From positions 75,075,230 through 75,139,229 of the forward strand of contig OX578136.1 of NCBI GenBank assembly GCA_951213105.1: DNA of 64,000 nt, given 5' to 3'. Below are positions 62,401 to 64,000 of the stretch, in pieces; the stretch's first letter is position 1, and each line of letters opens with the position of its first letter. This DNA is from Amaurobius ferox (Eukaryota; Arthropoda; Arachnida; Araneae; Amaurobiidae). The position numbers and the translations under genes are program-made. The notes beneath the pieces are model-generated. The model did not search any database. It worked only from the letters and a program-made list of their open reading frames with translations, and was not told where the DNA came from.

Positions 62401-62590
62401 TTCAATCCAAAACTAATTGGGCCATATTATTCATTTATATTCCCATAGGTGCTACAGACCGTCTGAACAACATACTAAAATTTCATTTTGATTAAGTCAT
62501 TTTTACGGCAGTTATCGTGCTAACGGACAGACAGAATGAACAAAGTCATAAACACTTTTCAACTTTGTTGTAAAGTGTTAAAAAGAGATA
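59445..62590. repeat. Family C repeats in a large inverted arrangement
   Basis: Forward copies begin with TTTTTAACACTTTACA at about 59450, 60408 and 60857, and a reverse copy ends at about 62585. The 60408-60855 and 62085-62585 segments are inverted partners over about 450-500 bp, and 60175-60250 pairs with 61285-61365 (GATTGATCTTTCTTGTTTAT). Units include ATGACGTCAT and GATCACGTGAC motifs. No coding capacity. Confidence 0.8.
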
Positions 62591-62904
62591 TATTATATAA
62601 TAAATATCTTTCCAAGAGTTTAATCATTTTGCATATGAGAGATGCTTCACATTTTAAAATACATTTGGTAGATAACAATTATTCAACTTTTGTTTTAATT
62701 TTATATGACTTTTCATGATATACTTATTTGATGGCATTTTTAACGCATTTTCCTACGTCCTAGAGTTAAAATTTGGTACACAGCTTAAATTTGTTGAACA
62801 TTTTATTCTACAAAAATTTGGTGGACCTTTAAATATAGATCATATATTATTTTCGAAATGGCCTGCAAATAATCCCCGTTCACTTCTATAAATCATTGTT
62901 GTAA
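62591..62904. other. AT-rich spacer
   Basis: It has a short second copy of AAAAGATATATTATATAATAAATATCTTTCCAAG-type text (also at 59858). No gene. Confidence 0.4.
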
Positions 62905-63760
62905 TATTGTTAAAAATTCTGATGTGGGCAGCACATGTCTTTCCCTGCAGACTCATATTCACGTTCTCTTTATTTCTTCAATAATAATTTGAGTTTATCT
63001 GCACAAAATAACAGCCATACGTATTTTAAATGACATTGAATTTGCACGTTAAACTTAAATTTGGTTCTCATTTGATAACTGGACTTATTGTCAAAGGTGG
63101 CGTAGCGAAAACGCGAAAAAACTAGAAAATCTCAAGAACGGCTAGTCCTAGCGTAATGGGGTTAGTCTTATTCTTTTTGTTGTCAAAAATCACGTATAAA
63201 ATAGGAATTTAATTGATACAATTGAGCACACGTAGTCTTTTATTTTTATATTTAACGATTTTTGCGGGCCATTCCGCAAAAATAACCCGCTTCTGTTTCC
63301 CGAATTGTACTAGAATAATCTACAAATGACTTATATACCAAATTTTGTTAAATTTGGTATATAAATCACTTGTAGTTTATTGAAATATTATACACCAAAT
63401 TTTGTTAAATTTGTTCCATTAGTTTTTAGCTAGAGTGGATAAAGGCAATTTCTGCCGGCCGTTTCGCAAAGAAGGCAGATTCTTTTATTATGAATCGTAC
63501 TATAATTTAATGAACATCAGGATTTCCCACAAAAAACATACCCACCAAATTTTATGAAATTCGGTCCATTAGTTTTTCAATTAGAGTGGATGTAATATCC
63601 TCACAGACACACAGAAACATACACAGATACACCCTTACACACACAGACGTTTTCCTAAAAATAGTTTTTTCGTGTTCTAGAAGTCCCAAAACGTGTAGAT
63701 CCTTCGAAAATTCGAGTTCCGATCTTCGGCACGATTCCAATACTTTGAATACACACACAC
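62905..63760 (-). repeat. Family A hairpin-ended repeat, reverse copy
   Basis: It starts GATGTGGGCAGCACATGTCT and runs through TTTTGCGGGCCATTCCGC and AGCTAGAGTGGATAAAGGC to AAAACGTGTAGATCC and ATTCCAATACTTTGAATACA, where the terminal hairpin has been replaced by a (CA)n tract (63751-63768). Confidence 0.75.
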
Positions 63761-63829
63761 ACACACATATTATCTGTGTATTATCTGTGTATCTAAATTC
63801 CGTGCCTATGCAATTACAATAGTTGTGAT

Positions 63830-64000
63830 TTTAAATGATCCCTAAACTTTTATAATTTCTTCAACGAAGCCTAATTTTAACATATGCAGAATGCAAATAT
63901 CTCAAGCGATTGCAAGGTGAGTTACATAAGAATTGCTGAATTTTTTTCACACAAAATTATTTAGCTCTGGAGTCTGGAATACAAGTTATATGAATGAAAT
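63830..64000 (+). repeat. Family D repeat start, runs off the window
   Basis: TTTCTTCAACGAAGCCTAAT, AAGAATTGCTGAATTTTTTTCA and AGCTCTGGAGTCTGGAATAC match 38655-38795. Confidence 0.75.

Overview
This is an AT-rich, repeat-dense piece of an arthropod nuclear genome, most likely a chelicerate and probably a spider. The evidence is spliced genes with GT-AG introns of up to 6 kb, an arthropod-type IkB gene, and a dense mix of hAT, mariner/Tc1, Jockey- and I-clade LINE, Penelope, SINE and Polinton sequences. The species cannot be fixed from the sequence alone. Only a small fraction codes for host protein; nearly all other open frames are transposon remnants or shadows of low-complexity repeats.

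Host genes. (1) A complete five-exon gene on the + strand, 11632-23590, joins cleanly into a 316-residue ankyrin-repeat protein of the IkB family, closest in motif wording to the nuclear BCL3 group. (2) The last coding exon of a leucine-rich-repeat (F-box/LRR-like) protein lies on the - strand at 55939-57105. (3) The first coding exon of a THAP zinc-finger protein, with a GC-rich promoter-like upstream region, lies on the - strand at 34603-34673.

Mobile layout. 0-10.5 kb: decayed hAT transposase, a cluster of hairpin-ended repeats, a Jockey-type LINE (-), and a mariner fold-back element. 11.6-23.6 kb: the IkB gene; its introns hold SINEs, tandem repeats and, antisense in intron 3, a two-unit retrozyme-like element with one well-formed hammerhead ribozyme. 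24-39.5 kb: more hairpin-ended repeats, a decayed I-clade LINE (+) that seems to be split by a 5-kb block containing the THAP exon, several tandem arrays with CTCF-like motifs, a mariner MITE, and a repeat array that is the target of the next element. 39553-51414: an 11.9-kb Polinton/Maverick-like element with long inverted termini and a 6-bp target duplication, for which intact paralogous target sites survive on both sides. 51.4-64 kb: target repeat, a 47-bp minisatellite, a Penelope remnant with degenerate hammerhead motifs, the LRR exon, two mariner/Tc1 remnants, a large inverted repeat and another hairpin-ended repeat.

The Polinton-like element is the most notable feature. It encodes a divergent gene pair: an AlkB-type 2-oxoglutarate dioxygenase fused to a PC4 single-strand-DNA-binding domain, and a spliced four-zinc-finger protein fused to a protein-primed family-B DNA polymerase (now broken by three frameshifts). 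Between them lies an array of CACGTG E-boxes and CTTATC (GATA) motifs. Both termini carry a tRNA-Thr-like sequence. No integrase, packaging ATPase, protease or capsid gene is visible. A further observation is a family of very short (42-61 bp) inserted sequences, three of them flanked by target duplications.
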